A stretch of DNA of 64,000 nucleotides from Carnobacterium_B sp045617425 (GCF_045617425.1 NZ_JAZLIO010000022.1:62001-126000), one strand, 5' to 3'. Shown: positions 34,687-43,662, counted from the stretch's first letter. Notes: a model not told the origin generated them from the sequence alone. Numbers and translations: made by a program.

Positions 34687-35209
34687 TTATTGACTTCCTC
34701 CATCTCATAGTTGGATCTTTTTTGATCATGTAGTTCATAATATGCAGCTCCATAAAACGGTTAAATCGAGTATTCCAAGCATCTGTATTTAGTATCGGTC
34801 TTACTAATACATTACGTATCCCCGCAAGGTTTGCTCCCCAAATATCCGTCATAATCTGATCGCCGACCATAATGATCTCATCAGTGGATAGATTTAATTT
34901 TTTACTCGCTCTTTTAAACCCAATCGTCGTTGGTTTTAAAGCTCTCGAAATATAGTCTAGTTGCAATACATTTGCAACTCGCTCCACACGTGTTGCTTTA
35001 TTATTAGAAAGAATCACTACAGGAATACCAGCTTCTTCCATAAGGCTGATCCACTCAATCAATTCTGCGGTCCCATCCGGATTATTCCATGCAATCAAAG
35101 TATTGTCCAAGTCTGCTAAGACAGCTTTGACATTTTGTTCTTTCAATTGTTCTGGTGTTATATGGTAAATCGCTTCTACCATATAAGTCGGTTTAAATAC
35201 CTTTAACAT
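34664..35209 (-). CDS. yqeG: YqeG family HAD IIIA-type phosphatase
   Basis: This 181-residue HAD protein has motif I DLDNTLIAWN (nucleophile and acid/base aspartates), motif II VVILSNNKATR, a lysine region GFKRASKKL and motif III MVGDQIMTDIWGAN. The substrate is unknown in bacteria; mitochondrial relatives dephosphorylate phosphatidylglycerol phosphate. It heads the yqe operon, below a good promoter. Confidence 0.93.
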   Translation of the reverse strand: MLKVFKPTYMVEAIYHITPEQLKEQNVKAVLADLDNTLIAWNNPDGTAELIEWISLMEEAGIPVVILSNNKATRVERVANVLQLDYISRALKPTTIGFKRASKKLNLSTDEIIMVGDQIMTDIWGANLAGIRNVLVRPILNTDAWNTRFNRFMELHIMNYMIKKDPTMRWRKSINDDKRIK

Positions 35210-35230
35210 TTTTTCACCCTACTCATTAAA

Positions 35231-35258
35231 ATAGGAGTACCTCTTACAGTACTCCTAA
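35231..35258 (-). terminator. Hairpin in the yqeG leader
   Basis: On the minus strand TAGGAGTAC pairs with GTACTCCTA over an 8-base loop, followed by a weak TTTT tract. It lies downstream of the promoter at 35276-35303 and upstream of yqeG. It could be an attenuator or a stabilising leader stem; the T run is short for a full terminator. Confidence 0.35.
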
Positions 35259-35275
35259 AGTTTACTATTTACTTA

Positions 35276-35303
35276 ATTATACGCCAAATTATTAAAAAAA
35301 CAA
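35276..35303 (-). promoter_or_regulatory. Promoter of the yqeG-yqeM operon
   Basis: On the minus strand TTGTTT (35303-35298) and a perfect TATAAT (35281-35276) are 16 bases apart. It lies about 70 bases above yqeG. Confidence 0.6.
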
Positions 35304-35382
35304 TCATTAGCGGTCTTTTTTAGGCTAATTCTCATGTGCCAGATTTTTTAACCTTATAAAGAACAGCTACAAATTTTTTCAT

Positions 35383-36582
35383 TTAATTTATTTGCAAAAA
35401 TACTTCATGAAGTTCATTCAATGCTAGTTTCAAGTTTTTTTCTTCAATAAGAATCCAGATGGTGGTATAGCTATCGGCAGATTGGTAGATAGCTATGTTC
35501 AATTTTGCCATTGCTGTTACAATTTTAGCAGTCACACCTGGGACTCCCGTTATTCCTGCGCCTACAATTGCTACCTTCGCACAATTTTCGTGAGTTGTAA
35601 AGATCACATTATGTTCATCCAATAACTGTTTGGCTCTTTCACTAATCTGTTGTGGTAAAGTGAAAACTATTTTACCAGGGAATATATTGATGAAATCTAA
35701 ACTAAAACCGGATTGAGCTAAGAGATTGAACAATGACTCCTGCAGCTTTTCGTTTGTTTCAATCGTAAATTGCACTAAATGAGATACGTGAGCAATTCCT
35801 GTCACTAGTCGTTGTGGGATGTTTCGATTTTCTGAATGTGTGATCAATGTTCCCACATCGGTTACAGTTTCATAAGTTGAACGAATCCGAACCGGTATCC
35901 CTGCTTGTTGTGCGATTTCAACCGCTCTCGGATCAATGACTTTTGCTCCTTCATGAGCCATATTACTAACTTCGTTATAACTTACTACTTGTAAGAATTG
36001 AGCATTTTCTACTAACCTAGGATCTGCTGTCATCATTCCAGAAACATCTGTAAAAATATCAATGCTTTCTGCTTTAAAAGCAGCACCTAGCAAAGCAGCA
36101 GTGGTATCACTACCCCCGCGACCAATTGTTGTGACATGTCCATTATCACTTACTCCTTGAAAACCAGCTACTACAGCAACATCTTTTGTTTTAAACTGCT
36201 CATTTATAGTTGCAGTATCGACCCTTATCACTTTTGCCTGTCCGTAATCTTCATTGGTTCGAATACCAGCACTTTGTCCCGTTAAACCGACTGCATTGAT
36301 GCCATTCTTTTTTAATTGATTTGTAAAAACTGCTGTTGAAATCGTCTCTCCAACGGACAACAGCATGTCTCGCTCTCTTAGGTCTAAGTAGCTTCTTTCT
36401 CCATCAATCAAGTTTAATAAAGAATCTGTTGCATATGGATCGCCCATTCTTCCAATTGCGGACACCACAACAATAACTTTATAACCTAATGAGACAGCAT
36501 GTTCAATGTGTTTTTCAGCTGCTAATCGACTTTCTTCATTTTTTACTGATGTACCGCCAAATTTTTGAATTAAAATTTTCAT
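35383..36582 (-). CDS. dapG: Aspartate kinase, DapG type
   Basis: This 399-residue enzyme catalyses the first step from aspartate to DAP, lysine, threonine and methionine. It has the kinase signature KFGGTSVKNEESR, GRMGDPYATDSLL, TTIGRGGSDTTAALLGAA and FTDVSGMMTADPR, then two ACT domains in the C-terminal 130 residues. Across the length it closely resembles Bacillus aspartokinase I (DapG), the meso-DAP-sensitive isozyme, more than the lysine-sensitive LysC. That assignment is by recalled sequence, so feedback specificity is inferred. It has its own promoter, and no lysine riboswitch was found. Confidence 0.9.
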   Translation of the reverse strand: MKILIQKFGGTSVKNEESRLAAEKHIEHAVSLGYKVIVVVSAIGRMGDPYATDSLLNLIDGERSYLDLRERDMLLSVGETISTAVFTNQLKKNGINAVGLTGQSAGIRTNEDYGQAKVIRVDTATINEQFKTKDVAVVAGFQGVSDNGHVTTIGRGGSDTTAALLGAAFKAESIDIFTDVSGMMTADPRLVENAQFLQVVSYNEVSNMAHEGAKVIDPRAVEIAQQAGIPVRIRSTYETVTDVGTLITHSENRNIPQRLVTGIAHVSHLVQFTIETNEKLQESLFNLLAQSGFSLDFINIFPGKIVFTLPQQISERAKQLLDEHNVIFTTHENCAKVAIVGAGITGVPGVTAKIVTAMAKLNIAIYQSADSYTTIWILIEEKNLKLALNELHEVFLQIN

Positions 36583-36679
36583 TGTTTACCATCCTTTAAA
36601 TCTGTTTAGCTGCACTAAATACAGCATACCTATTAAGTACGTTTTTTAATTAGAAATTTAGATTTAGCATTCCTGCTTT

Positions 36680-36708
36680 ATTATAGCGAAGACATTCTTT
36701 AGTTTCAA
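36680..36708 (-). promoter_or_regulatory. Promoter of dapG
   Basis: On the minus strand TTGAAA (36708-36703) and TATAAT (36685-36680) are exactly 17 bases apart. The leader to the start codon is about 90 bases and shows no lysine riboswitch features. Confidence 0.7.
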
Positions 36709-36746
36709 TTATCTTACGAATTTCATAGAACAATTTAGATTTTTTT

Positions 36747-36755
36747 TGCTATACT
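36747..36755 (+). promoter_or_regulatory. Extended -10 promoter element of cutC
   Basis: TGCTATACT (an extended -10, TGn plus TATACT) lies 77 bases before the cutC start. No convincing -35 box is present at 16-18 bases. Confidence 0.4.
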
Positions 36756-36831
36756 AATAATGGTTACACAATAAAATAAGCAATGAAAGAGTCAACAAAT
36801 TATCACATTCACTTAAAAGGGGCTTATACTA

Positions 36832-37473
36832 ATGTATTTAAAAGAAGTTTGTTTAGAAAATTATAGTTTTATTCCTAAAGCCATTGCTCAAGGAGCAACC
36901 AGAATTGAATTATGTGATTACTTGATTAGTGGGGGAACAACTGTAAGCAAAGGTGTCATGCATGAAGCAGCTGCTTATTGCGCTGAAAAAATGATTCCAT
37001 TGATGGCTATGATCCGTCCACGTTCAGGTGATTTTATTTACAATGATAGCGAACTGAAAATTATGGGATATGACATTATCGAAGCCCGTAATTTAGGATT
37101 AGATGGCATTGTATTAGGTTGTCTGACCAGCGACCATTTGATTGATGAAGATGCTATGGAACAATTACTAGAAGAAGCCTACGGACTACAAGTAACATTT
37201 CATATGGCTTTCGATGCTATACCCGTTGAAAAACAATTTGAAGCTATTGACTGGTTAGCTGAACATGGCGTCCAAAGAATTTTAACTCATGGTGGAGATT
37301 TAAGTTTGCCTATTGAAGAAACACTCCCTCACCTTAAAGAATTAGTTGATTACGCGAAGGATCGTATTCTTATTCTTCCTGGTGGAGGCATCACTAGTGA
37401 AAATGCTGATTCTATCCAACAATACCTTGGCGTTACAGAATTACATGGTTCAAAAATAGTTGGCGAACTTTAA
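36832..37473 (+). CDS. cutC: CutC family protein
   Basis: This 213-residue TIM-barrel protein begins LKEVCLENYSFIPKAIAQGA and contains MIRPRSGDFIYND and ILTHGGDLSLPIEE with ILPGGGITSENA, all typical of CutC. The family is annotated as copper homeostasis, but direct copper handling is doubtful in several organisms and no catalytic reaction is established. The protein is a little shorter than the usual 240-250 residues at the C-terminus. It is a single-gene unit with an AAGGGG site upstream and a terminator below. Confidence 0.88.
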   Translation: MYLKEVCLENYSFIPKAIAQGATRIELCDYLISGGTTVSKGVMHEAAAYCAEKMIPLMAMIRPRSGDFIYNDSELKIMGYDIIEARNLGLDGIVLGCLTSDHLIDEDAMEQLLEEAYGLQVTFHMAFDAIPVEKQFEAIDWLAEHGVQRILTHGGDLSLPIEETLPHLKELVDYAKDRILILPGGGITSENADSIQQYLGVTELHGSKIVGEL

Positions 37474-37542
37474 ACCCATATTTCCATCGGCAGTAAATGA
37501 TCATGCTTGCTCAGAGACATGTTCTGCTTAAAAAATACAAAC

Positions 37543-37578
37543 TAAAAAAAGACAGAACATGTTGTTCTGTCTTTTTTA
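37543..37578. terminator. Bidirectional terminator between cutC and thrB
   Basis: AAAAAAAGACAGAAC and GTTCTGTCTTTTTT form a stem around ATGTT with T runs on both strands, serving the converging cutC and hom-thrC-thrB transcripts. It overlaps the last codon of thrB. Confidence 0.8.
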
Positions 37579-38445
37579 GTTGCTTTGTACTTGGATACCT
37601 TCTCGTTCAACACTAAATTGTCGTACATCCCAATCTGTAAAGGTTTCTTTTAATCGTTGCTCTAGCTCTTTTAATTTCGAATAAGGTACTAAAATCATTA
37701 CCGTTGATCCTGCGCCGCTTAAAAATGTAGCGTAAGCTCCAGTTTCTTTGGCTAGACTCTGAATTTTAGATAGATGAGGCACCAAATCTTTCCGGTAATT
37801 TTCATGCCACAAATCATTTTCTATCATTTCTCCCGCTAAATTCAAATCATTCGCTAAAATTGCTGCAATCATTACATTGCTGATAGAGCTAGCTTTTACG
37901 GCTTGCGCATAATCCAATATTTTTGGCAATACATCCCGACTTTCTTTTGTTAATAATTCTTCAATGGGGATAACCGCTAGTATGCCCACATCCGGGAAAA
38001 CCTGTTTCATTGCATAAACAGAGTCTTGAATTTTGCTGGCTACTACAAAATCACCAAGGATAGCGGGCGCAGCATTATCTGGATGCCCTTCTAAGTTAGA
38101 AGCCAAGGTTACTTTTTCTTTGTCACTCAAATTTAATCCAGCTAATTGATTAGCCATTTCAATACCTGCAATAATTGCTGCTGAGCTGCTTCCTAATCCG
38201 CGTGTTGCAGGAATCTCACTTTCCATCCATAATTCTCTAGGCGTAAGCGTTGGAACTAGCGATAAGGCCGTTTGAATTATAAGATTTGTTTCATCGTTTG
38301 GTATACTTTCTCCAAGTTGATGGTGAATGATCCAATTGTCCGTTTCAGTCCCTATTTCCAATGTCAAATAGAGGTTTAAAGCTAACCCGCATGAATCAAA
38401 ACCGGGACCCAAGTTTGACGTTGTTCCTGGTACGATTATTTTCAT
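37576..38445 (-). CDS. thrB: Homoserine kinase
   Basis: This 289-residue GHMP kinase phosphorylates homoserine on the way to threonine. It has the N-terminal VPGTTSNLGPGFDSCGLAL, the ATP loop PATRGLGSSSAAIIAG and the C-terminal FLSGAGSTVMILV. The start overlaps the thrC stop by 4 bases. It is the last gene of hom-thrC-thrB. Confidence 0.96.
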   Translation of the reverse strand: MKIIVPGTTSNLGPGFDSCGLALNLYLTLEIGTETDNWIIHHQLGESIPNDETNLIIQTALSLVPTLTPRELWMESEIPATRGLGSSSAAIIAGIEMANQLAGLNLSDKEKVTLASNLEGHPDNAAPAILGDFVVASKIQDSVYAMKQVFPDVGILAVIPIEELLTKESRDVLPKILDYAQAVKASSISNVMIAAILANDLNLAGEMIENDLWHENYRKDLVPHLSKIQSLAKETGAYATFLSGAGSTVMILVPYSKLKELEQRLKETFTDWDVRQFSVEREGIQVQSN

Positions 38446-39500
38446 AATTTTTCAACACCTGCTTGCAAATGTTTTTTCATATCTTCTAAGTCATCCATCT
38501 TTGAAATAGGAATTGTCGTCACTTCAAGTGCCGTATCTGGATCTTTCAATCCGTTTCCAGTAAATACACAGACAACAGTTTCACCCTTTATTATGGCTCC
38601 GGTTTTAACATCCTTAATCACTCCTGCTAATGAAGCAGCAGATCCTGGTTCAATAAATACACCATCCATTGCAGCAACTTTACGGTAAGCATTAATGATC
38701 TCATCATCAGTTACAAAATCAATTTTCCCTTTAGACTCATCTCGAGCGTTCTCCGCTAATTCCCAACTAGCTGGATTTCCAATTCTAATAGCTGTTGCAA
38801 TTGTTTCAGGATTTTCAATCACTTTTCCTTGTACAATAGCTGCCGCGCCTTCTGCTTCATATCCATGCATTCTTGGTAATCCCGTTTGATTTAATTTATC
38901 CCATTCTTTAAATCCTTTCCAGTAGGCAGTAATATTTCCTGCATTACCGACCGGGATAGCTAACACATCCGGTGCCTTCCCAAGATCTTCACATACCTCA
39001 AAAGCTGCTGTTTTTTGCCCTTCGATCCGATAAGGATTAACCGAATTAACTAATGTTACAGCTTCTGTTTCAGCCAATTTCCGAACAGATTTCAAAGCTT
39101 GGTCAAAATTACCTTGAATCGAAATAATATCTGCTCCATACATGACTGCTTGAGCCAATTTACCTAAAGCAATTTTTCCATCTGGAATGACGATATATGC
39201 TTTTAAACCAGCTCGTGTAGCGTATGCTGCAGCTGCAGCGCTGGTATTCCCAGTAGATGCGCAAATAATTGCTTTTGCACCTTCTTCTTTTGCTTTTGCT
39301 ACGGCCATAACCATTCCACGATCTTTAAATGAACCAGTAGGATTCAACCCTTCGTATTTTCCATACAACTCAATCCCGAGTTCGTTAGAGAGATTTGTTA
39401 GTGGAATGAGAGGTGTATTTCCTTCATAGAGAGAAATCATGGGCGTTTTATCTGTGACAGGCAAGTGTTCTTTATATTTTTCAAGTAAACCTTGATACAT
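38442..39500 (-). CDS. thrC: Threonine synthase
   Basis: This 352-residue PLP enzyme converts O-phosphohomoserine to threonine. The cofactor lysine is in NPTGSFKDRGMVMA, with the phosphate loop in AIPVGNAGNITAYWKG. Length and motifs are those of the short Bacillus-type threonine synthase. Its ATG overlaps the hom stop codon by one base, and it is followed by thrB with a 4-base overlap, so translation of all three is coupled. Confidence 0.96.
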   Translation of the reverse strand: MYQGLLEKYKEHLPVTDKTPMISLYEGNTPLIPLTNLSNELGIELYGKYEGLNPTGSFKDRGMVMAVAKAKEEGAKAIICASTGNTSAAAAAYATRAGLKAYIVIPDGKIALGKLAQAVMYGADIISIQGNFDQALKSVRKLAETEAVTLVNSVNPYRIEGQKTAAFEVCEDLGKAPDVLAIPVGNAGNITAYWKGFKEWDKLNQTGLPRMHGYEAEGAAAIVQGKVIENPETIATAIRIGNPASWELAENARDESKGKIDFVTDDEIINAYRKVAAMDGVFIEPGSAASLAGVIKDVKTGAIIKGETVVCVFTGNGLKDPDTALEVTTIPISKMDDLEDMKKHLQAGVEKL

Positions 39501-40789
39501 TATCTTCCCTCCATTACTTTAAAACAAACAAGTAGATCCATATCTCTGGAATCTTTGAGTGCTTTTAAAATTTCTTTTTGTTGAGCTTTATTTATTTCAT
39601 GCGTCACGATCACTACTTTTGCCGTTTCACTTGAATGTGGTTGCTGAATAATTTGGTCAAAACCGCTATCGCATTGGCTGAATACTTTTGCTAGTGCTAA
39701 AAATTGGCCAGTTTTATCTTGCATCTCAATAGCAATATAATATTTATTACTTACTTCAATATCTTGTGCAAGACTTGTTTCATGCTGATAAGAACTAAAA
39801 ACATTGCCACTCGTACCTAACTGAATATTCTTCGCAACTGTAATTACATCACTGACAATACTATTAGCAGTGGGCAACTCTCCTGCACCAGGGCCATAAT
39901 ACATCGTTTCCCCAACCGCTGCACCAACCACAAAAACAGCGTTATTTTCATTTTGCACACTTGCCAATGGATGATCATCTGGTACAAGGACTGGACCGAC
40001 ATCCACGCTTATATTTTCTTCAATTTGAATTGCCGAACCAATCAATTTGATTTTATAGCCTAATTTTTCAGCCATTTGAATATCTTCTTGTTGTAAATCT
40101 CGAATTCCTTTTGTTTCAATTTGGTCTAATTCGACATTCATACCAAAAGCTAAACGCGTCAATATTACCATTTTACGTGCAGCATCTATTCCATCAACAT
40201 CATTTGTTGGATCACTTTCCGCAAAACCTAATTCTTGAGCTTTTTTTAGAGCTTCTTCATACGTTTTTCCTTCACTCGTCATTTTTGACAGAATAAAGTT
40301 CGTTGTTCCATTAACAATTCCAAAAACTTTTTGGATCTCATCTGAAGCAAGACTATCTACTATCGTACGTAAAATTGGAATTCCACCAGCAACACTTGCT
40401 TCATAATATAAATCACACTGGTTTGCTTTTGCTAATGCCACCAATTCATTTCCGTGCAGTGCAATTAAATCTTTATTTGCTGTGACAACATGTTTTCCAG
40501 CTACCAATGCTTTTTTGATGTACATTTTTGCTTCATCAATACTACCCATAACCTCTACAACAATATCTATTTCTGGGTCATTTATAATCTCGTCGACATC
40601 CAGAGTCAACTCAATACCCTCAGCAATTTCACCTCGTTTTTTATCAATATCGCGCACTAAAACTTTTTTTACTTTTAAAGAAACACCGGTCACTTGATTT
40701 AATTTAGTTTCATGGTGTTTCAGTATACGCAACACACCACTTCCAACTGTTCCAAAGCCTAAAATCCCTATTTGCAAATGGTTTTTCAT
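39500..40789 (-). CDS. hom: Homoserine dehydrogenase
   Basis: This 429-residue enzyme reduces aspartate semialdehyde to homoserine. It has the NAD(P) loop GILGFGTVGSGVLRIL, the catalytic-domain GIVNGTTNFILSKM and DVDGIDAARKMVIL, and a C-terminal ACT domain (about residues 350-429) that normally gives threonine feedback control. It heads hom-thrC-thrB. The 190 bases upstream hold the ykuJ terminator and A/T-rich sequence; a TATACT at 40886-40881 may be its -10 box, without a clear -35. Confidence 0.96.
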   Translation of the reverse strand: MKNHLQIGILGFGTVGSGVLRILKHHETKLNQVTGVSLKVKKVLVRDIDKKRGEIAEGIELTLDVDEIINDPEIDIVVEVMGSIDEAKMYIKKALVAGKHVVTANKDLIALHGNELVALAKANQCDLYYEASVAGGIPILRTIVDSLASDEIQKVFGIVNGTTNFILSKMTSEGKTYEEALKKAQELGFAESDPTNDVDGIDAARKMVILTRLAFGMNVELDQIETKGIRDLQQEDIQMAEKLGYKIKLIGSAIQIEENISVDVGPVLVPDDHPLASVQNENNAVFVVGAAVGETMYYGPGAGELPTANSIVSDVITVAKNIQLGTSGNVFSSYQHETSLAQDIEVSNKYYIAIEMQDKTGQFLALAKVFSQCDSGFDQIIQQPHSSETAKVVIVTHEINKAQQKEILKALKDSRDMDLLVCFKVMEGR

Positions 40790-40921
40790 TATCTGTCTCC
40801 TTTTCCAGCTAAATTATTCCCTGTCATTTATGAGATGTAAGCAATTTTAATCTCATACATTTTTAATTATATGTATTACTAGTATAACGAATATAAAAAA
40901 AAATACTAGCTCGAAAATAAA

Positions 40922-40970
40922 CAAAAAAAGACATACAAAAAATTCTTAAAAGAATTTTTTTGTATGTCTT
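40922..40970 (-). terminator. Rho-independent terminator of ykuJ
   Basis: AAAGACATACAAAAAATTCTT and its near-perfect complement form a long A/T-rich stem with T runs on the minus strand. It separates ykuJ from hom. Confidence 0.8.
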
Positions 40971-40982
40971 TAACAGGCTATT

Positions 40983-41216
40983 TTAATCTTGAAGTAATTC
41001 AAATATTTCCATAGCAACCAAGTCCACATCATCAAATTGATAAACTTGCTGAGTAGAAGTCTCTAATAATTCAAATGTTTCAGTTTTTGCATCATAAGTA
41101 ATAACACAACGTTCGTTTCCTTCTTTTTCAAATCGACGAACTTGAACTTCACTTTCTGTATCTTCTAGCATAGCTTCCAATCGGCGAATAATTCCTACTA
41201 ATTGTGAAGTTGTCAT
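40983..41216 (-). CDS. ykuJ: YkuJ family protein (DUF1797)
   Basis: This 77-residue protein begins TTSQLVGIIRRLEAMLED and ends with FDDVDLVAMEIFELLQD, the pattern of Bacillus YkuJ. It is small, soluble and acidic. The function is unknown; a YkuJ structure exists, but no reaction has been assigned that I know of. An extended -10 (TGG-TAGAAT, 41260-41252) lies about 40 bases upstream. Confidence 0.85.
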   Translation of the reverse strand: MTTSQLVGIIRRLEAMLEDTESEVQVRRFEKEGNERCVITYDAKTETFELLETSTQQVYQFDDVDLVAMEIFELLQD

Positions 41217-41393
41217 AGTTTCGTGCCCCTTTCAAACTTAACTCAGTAATCATTCTACCAGAATTTTATGTAAAAGACATTAAACTCACTCTATTTTCAT
41301 AAAAAAATAATCTTTATACAAAAAATGTCGAATCTTTGCAAGAACTTATGTTAATATAGTTGAAATACATTATCAAGAGGGGGCACCAAAGTA

Positions 41394-42575
41394 ATGAATC
41401 CATTACAAGAACGTTTTAACAATCAAGTCTATAAAATTGAAGTTTCAGATATCCGTAAATTCGATGAACGCGTGTCACCAATAGAAGGCATGCTTAAATT
41501 GACTTTAGGAGCACCAGACTTCAACACACCAGACCATATTAAAGAAGCAGCTATAGAAGCTATTAACAACAATGAGTCACATTATACAGGTATGGCTGGC
41601 GATATTCAGTTACGAATGGCAGCTTCTGAATTTCTTAAAAAGAAATACTCACTTTCTTACGATCCTACAAATGAAATCTTAGTAACCATTGGTGCTACTG
41701 AAGCTATATCCGCCTCTTTATTAGCTATTTTAAACCCAGGCGATAAAATTTTGGTGCCTTCCCCTATTTTCCCTGGGTATGAACCCTTAATCACTTTAAG
41801 CCAAGCAACACCTATTTTTATTGACACGAGTGTAAATGGCTTTGTCTTAACTCCTCAGATGATTGAAGATGCAATGACAGAATATGGTAGCTCTGTAAAA
41901 GCAATTATTTTAAACTACCCAAATAATCCGACAGGTGTAACTTACACGCGAGAAGAAATCAAAGCTCTAGCTGTAGTCCTAAAAAGACATGGCCTATTTG
42001 TTATTAGCGATGAAATTTATAGTGAACTAACTTACGATAATGAGCATGTCTCTATTGCCGAGTACTTAAGAGAACAAACGATTTTAATTAATGGTCTTTC
42101 AAAGTCACATGCCATGACCGGTTGGAGAATCGGGTTTATCTTTGCGCCAAAAGAACTTACTGCACAAATTATTAAAGTACACCAATATTTGGTTACGTGC
42201 GCCACTTCTATTTCTCAAAAAGCTGCTTTAGCTGCTTTAACTGTTGGAATAGATGATGCCCTTCCTATGAAAAAAGAATACCAGAAGAGAAGAGATTATC
42301 TTTTTGAAGAGTTGATTCAATTAGGATTTGAAGTAGCACGTCCTAATGGCGCTTTTTATCTTTTTGCAAAAATTCCGAAAGAGTACAATCAAAATAGCAT
42401 GAAATTTTGTGTGGATTTAGCTGAAAAAAATAAGCTAGCTTTAATTCCCGGTTCAGCTTTTGGAGACGCCGGTGAGGGTTATATCCGTCTAAGCTATGCT
42501 GCCAGCATGGAAAACTTAGTAGAAGCTGTTGAACGATTGAAAAGCTATATAGTTTCTCATACGAAAACTGTATAG
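41394..42575 (+). CDS. Class I/II pyridoxal phosphate-dependent aminotransferase (PatA/AraT group)
   Basis: This 393-residue fold-type I aminotransferase has HYTGMAGDIQLR, ILNYPNNPTGVTYT (substrate and cofactor contacts), ISDEIYSELTY and the cofactor lysine in NGLSKSHAMTGWRIGF. It ends with the arginine-bearing YIRLSYAAS. The sequence fits both N-acetyl-LL-diaminopimelate aminotransferase (PatA) and aromatic aminotransferase (AraT) annotations. The DAP-type wall makes PatA attractive, but nothing adjacent proves it, so I give no symbol. The ATG has a GAGGGGG-type site. Confidence 0.88.
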   Translation: MNPLQERFNNQVYKIEVSDIRKFDERVSPIEGMLKLTLGAPDFNTPDHIKEAAIEAINNNESHYTGMAGDIQLRMAASEFLKKKYSLSYDPTNEILVTIGATEAISASLLAILNPGDKILVPSPIFPGYEPLITLSQATPIFIDTSVNGFVLTPQMIEDAMTEYGSSVKAIILNYPNNPTGVTYTREEIKALAVVLKRHGLFVISDEIYSELTYDNEHVSIAEYLREQTILINGLSKSHAMTGWRIGFIFAPKELTAQIIKVHQYLVTCATSISQKAALAALTVGIDDALPMKKEYQKRRDYLFEELIQLGFEVARPNGAFYLFAKIPKEYNQNSMKFCVDLAEKNKLALIPGSAFGDAGEGYIRLSYAASMENLVEAVERLKSYIVSHTKTV

Positions 42576-42581
42576 TTTTTC

Positions 42582-42634
42582 AAAAAAGTACACTAGTCCA
42601 TAAGCAAATGGTGCATAGGACTGGCGTACTTTTT
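42582..42634. terminator. Bidirectional terminator between the aminotransferase and dehydrogenase genes
   Basis: An imperfect stem, AAAAAGTACACTAGTCC with GGACTGGCGTACTTTTT, carries T runs at both ends and serves the two converging genes. Confidence 0.65.
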
Positions 42635-42653
42635 ATTTCTCTTTTAATACTCT

Positions 42654-43535
42654 TTATGGGCGTTTTCCATCTGGCCACCATAACTTAATAATAGCTTGCG
42701 TTCCATCATTTTCAAAACCATTTAGTGCTAAGTCTTCATACAGTTGTTTAGCTAAACGTGTAGAAGGCAAATCTAAATTCATCTTCTCAGACTCATCTAA
42801 CGCAATTTTCAAATCCTTGATAAAGTGTTTTACAAAAAAACCAGCTGTGTAATCTTCTTTAAGAATTCTTGGTCCGTAATTTGATAATGACCAATTTTGT
42901 GCACTTCCTCCACCAACAGTATCCAAGACTTTGTCAAGATCTAAATCTGCAGCATTAGCATAAGCTAAAAGTTCTGCCATTCCCATCATTGTGCCGGCAA
43001 TCATAATTTGGTTCGCCATTTTTGTATGCTGTCCACTACCCGCTCCACCTTGTAAATTTACTTTAGCAGAAAATACGTTAAAAATAGGTTTTACTTTCTC
43101 ATAAGTACTTTCTTCTCCGCCAACCATCACAGTCAACGTCCCATTCTTAGCGCCCAGATCTCCTCCAGATACCGGAGCATCTAGAACTTCAATCCCTCGC
43201 TTTTTACCTTCTTGATACACTTTTTGAGCTAATGTAGGTGTACTTGTTGTCATATCCACTAAAATATGGTTTTGTGTTGCTGTTTTAAAGATTCCTTCTT
43301 CACCAAAGTAGATTTTTTCTACATCTTGCGGATACCCAACAATCGTAAAAATGATTTCACTCTTAGCCGTTACATCAGCTGGCGAGTCAGCCCATTTAGC
43401 CCCTAACTGAATCAATTCATCAGCCTTACTCTTTGTGCGGTTGTATACTGTTACGGCATAGTCAGCTGCTAATAAGTGTTCGACAATCGAAGAACCCATA
43501 ACCCCAATTCCAATAAATCCGATAGCTTTTGTCAT
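42654..43535 (-). CDS. NAD(P)-dependent beta-hydroxyacid dehydrogenase (3-hydroxyisobutyrate dehydrogenase-like)
   Basis: This 293-residue protein has the dinucleotide loop GFIGIGVMGSSIVEHLL, the substrate-binding DAPVSGGDLGAKNGTLTVMV and the catalytic lysine in GSGQHTKMANQI. Members oxidise 3-hydroxyisobutyrate, tartronate semialdehyde, succinic semialdehyde or related acids, and the substrate cannot be told from the sequence. The start is the ATG at 43535, as GGGAGAGG lies 6 bases upstream; an ATG two codons earlier abuts that site. It is a single-gene unit. Confidence 0.9.
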   Translation of the reverse strand: MTKAIGFIGIGVMGSSIVEHLLAADYAVTVYNRTKSKADELIQLGAKWADSPADVTAKSEIIFTIVGYPQDVEKIYFGEEGIFKTATQNHILVDMTTSTPTLAQKVYQEGKKRGIEVLDAPVSGGDLGAKNGTLTVMVGGEESTYEKVKPIFNVFSAKVNLQGGAGSGQHTKMANQIMIAGTMMGMAELLAYANAADLDLDKVLDTVGGGSAQNWSLSNYGPRILKEDYTAGFFVKHFIKDLKIALDESEKMNLDLPSTRLAKQLYEDLALNGFENDGTQAIIKLWWPDGKRP

Positions 43536-43567
43536 TTGCATCCTCTCCCTTAACTTAAATTAATTCT

Positions 43568-43576
43568 AGTATATCA
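43568..43576 (-). promoter_or_regulatory. Extended -10 element of the beta-hydroxyacid dehydrogenase gene
   Basis: On the minus strand TGATATACT is an extended -10 box, about 35 bases above the start codon. A -35 match is weak. Confidence 0.4.
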
Positions 43577-43618
43577 GTTCTAATAAGAAGAACGCATTCA
43601 TTTTGATGAAATAATTAC

Positions 43619-43655
43619 AAAAAAAGCACAAGAATCCATTAGATTCTTGTGCTTA
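43619..43655 (-). terminator. Rho-independent terminator of ptsHI
   Basis: On the minus strand AAGCACAAGAATC pairs with GATTCTTGTGCTT and a run of seven T follows. It lies 7 bases behind the ptsI stop codon. Confidence 0.85.
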
Positions 43656-43662
43656 ACTGTTT

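Noticed and set aside
36583..36702. Lysine riboswitch (L box) upstream of the aspartokinase gene
   Set aside because: The leader is only about 90 bases and shows none of the conserved L-box helices; no terminator precedes the gene.
41221..41300. CodY box near ykuJ and the aminotransferase gene
   Set aside because: AATTTTATGTAAAA has about four mismatches to the 15-base CodY consensus, too weak in A/T-rich DNA.
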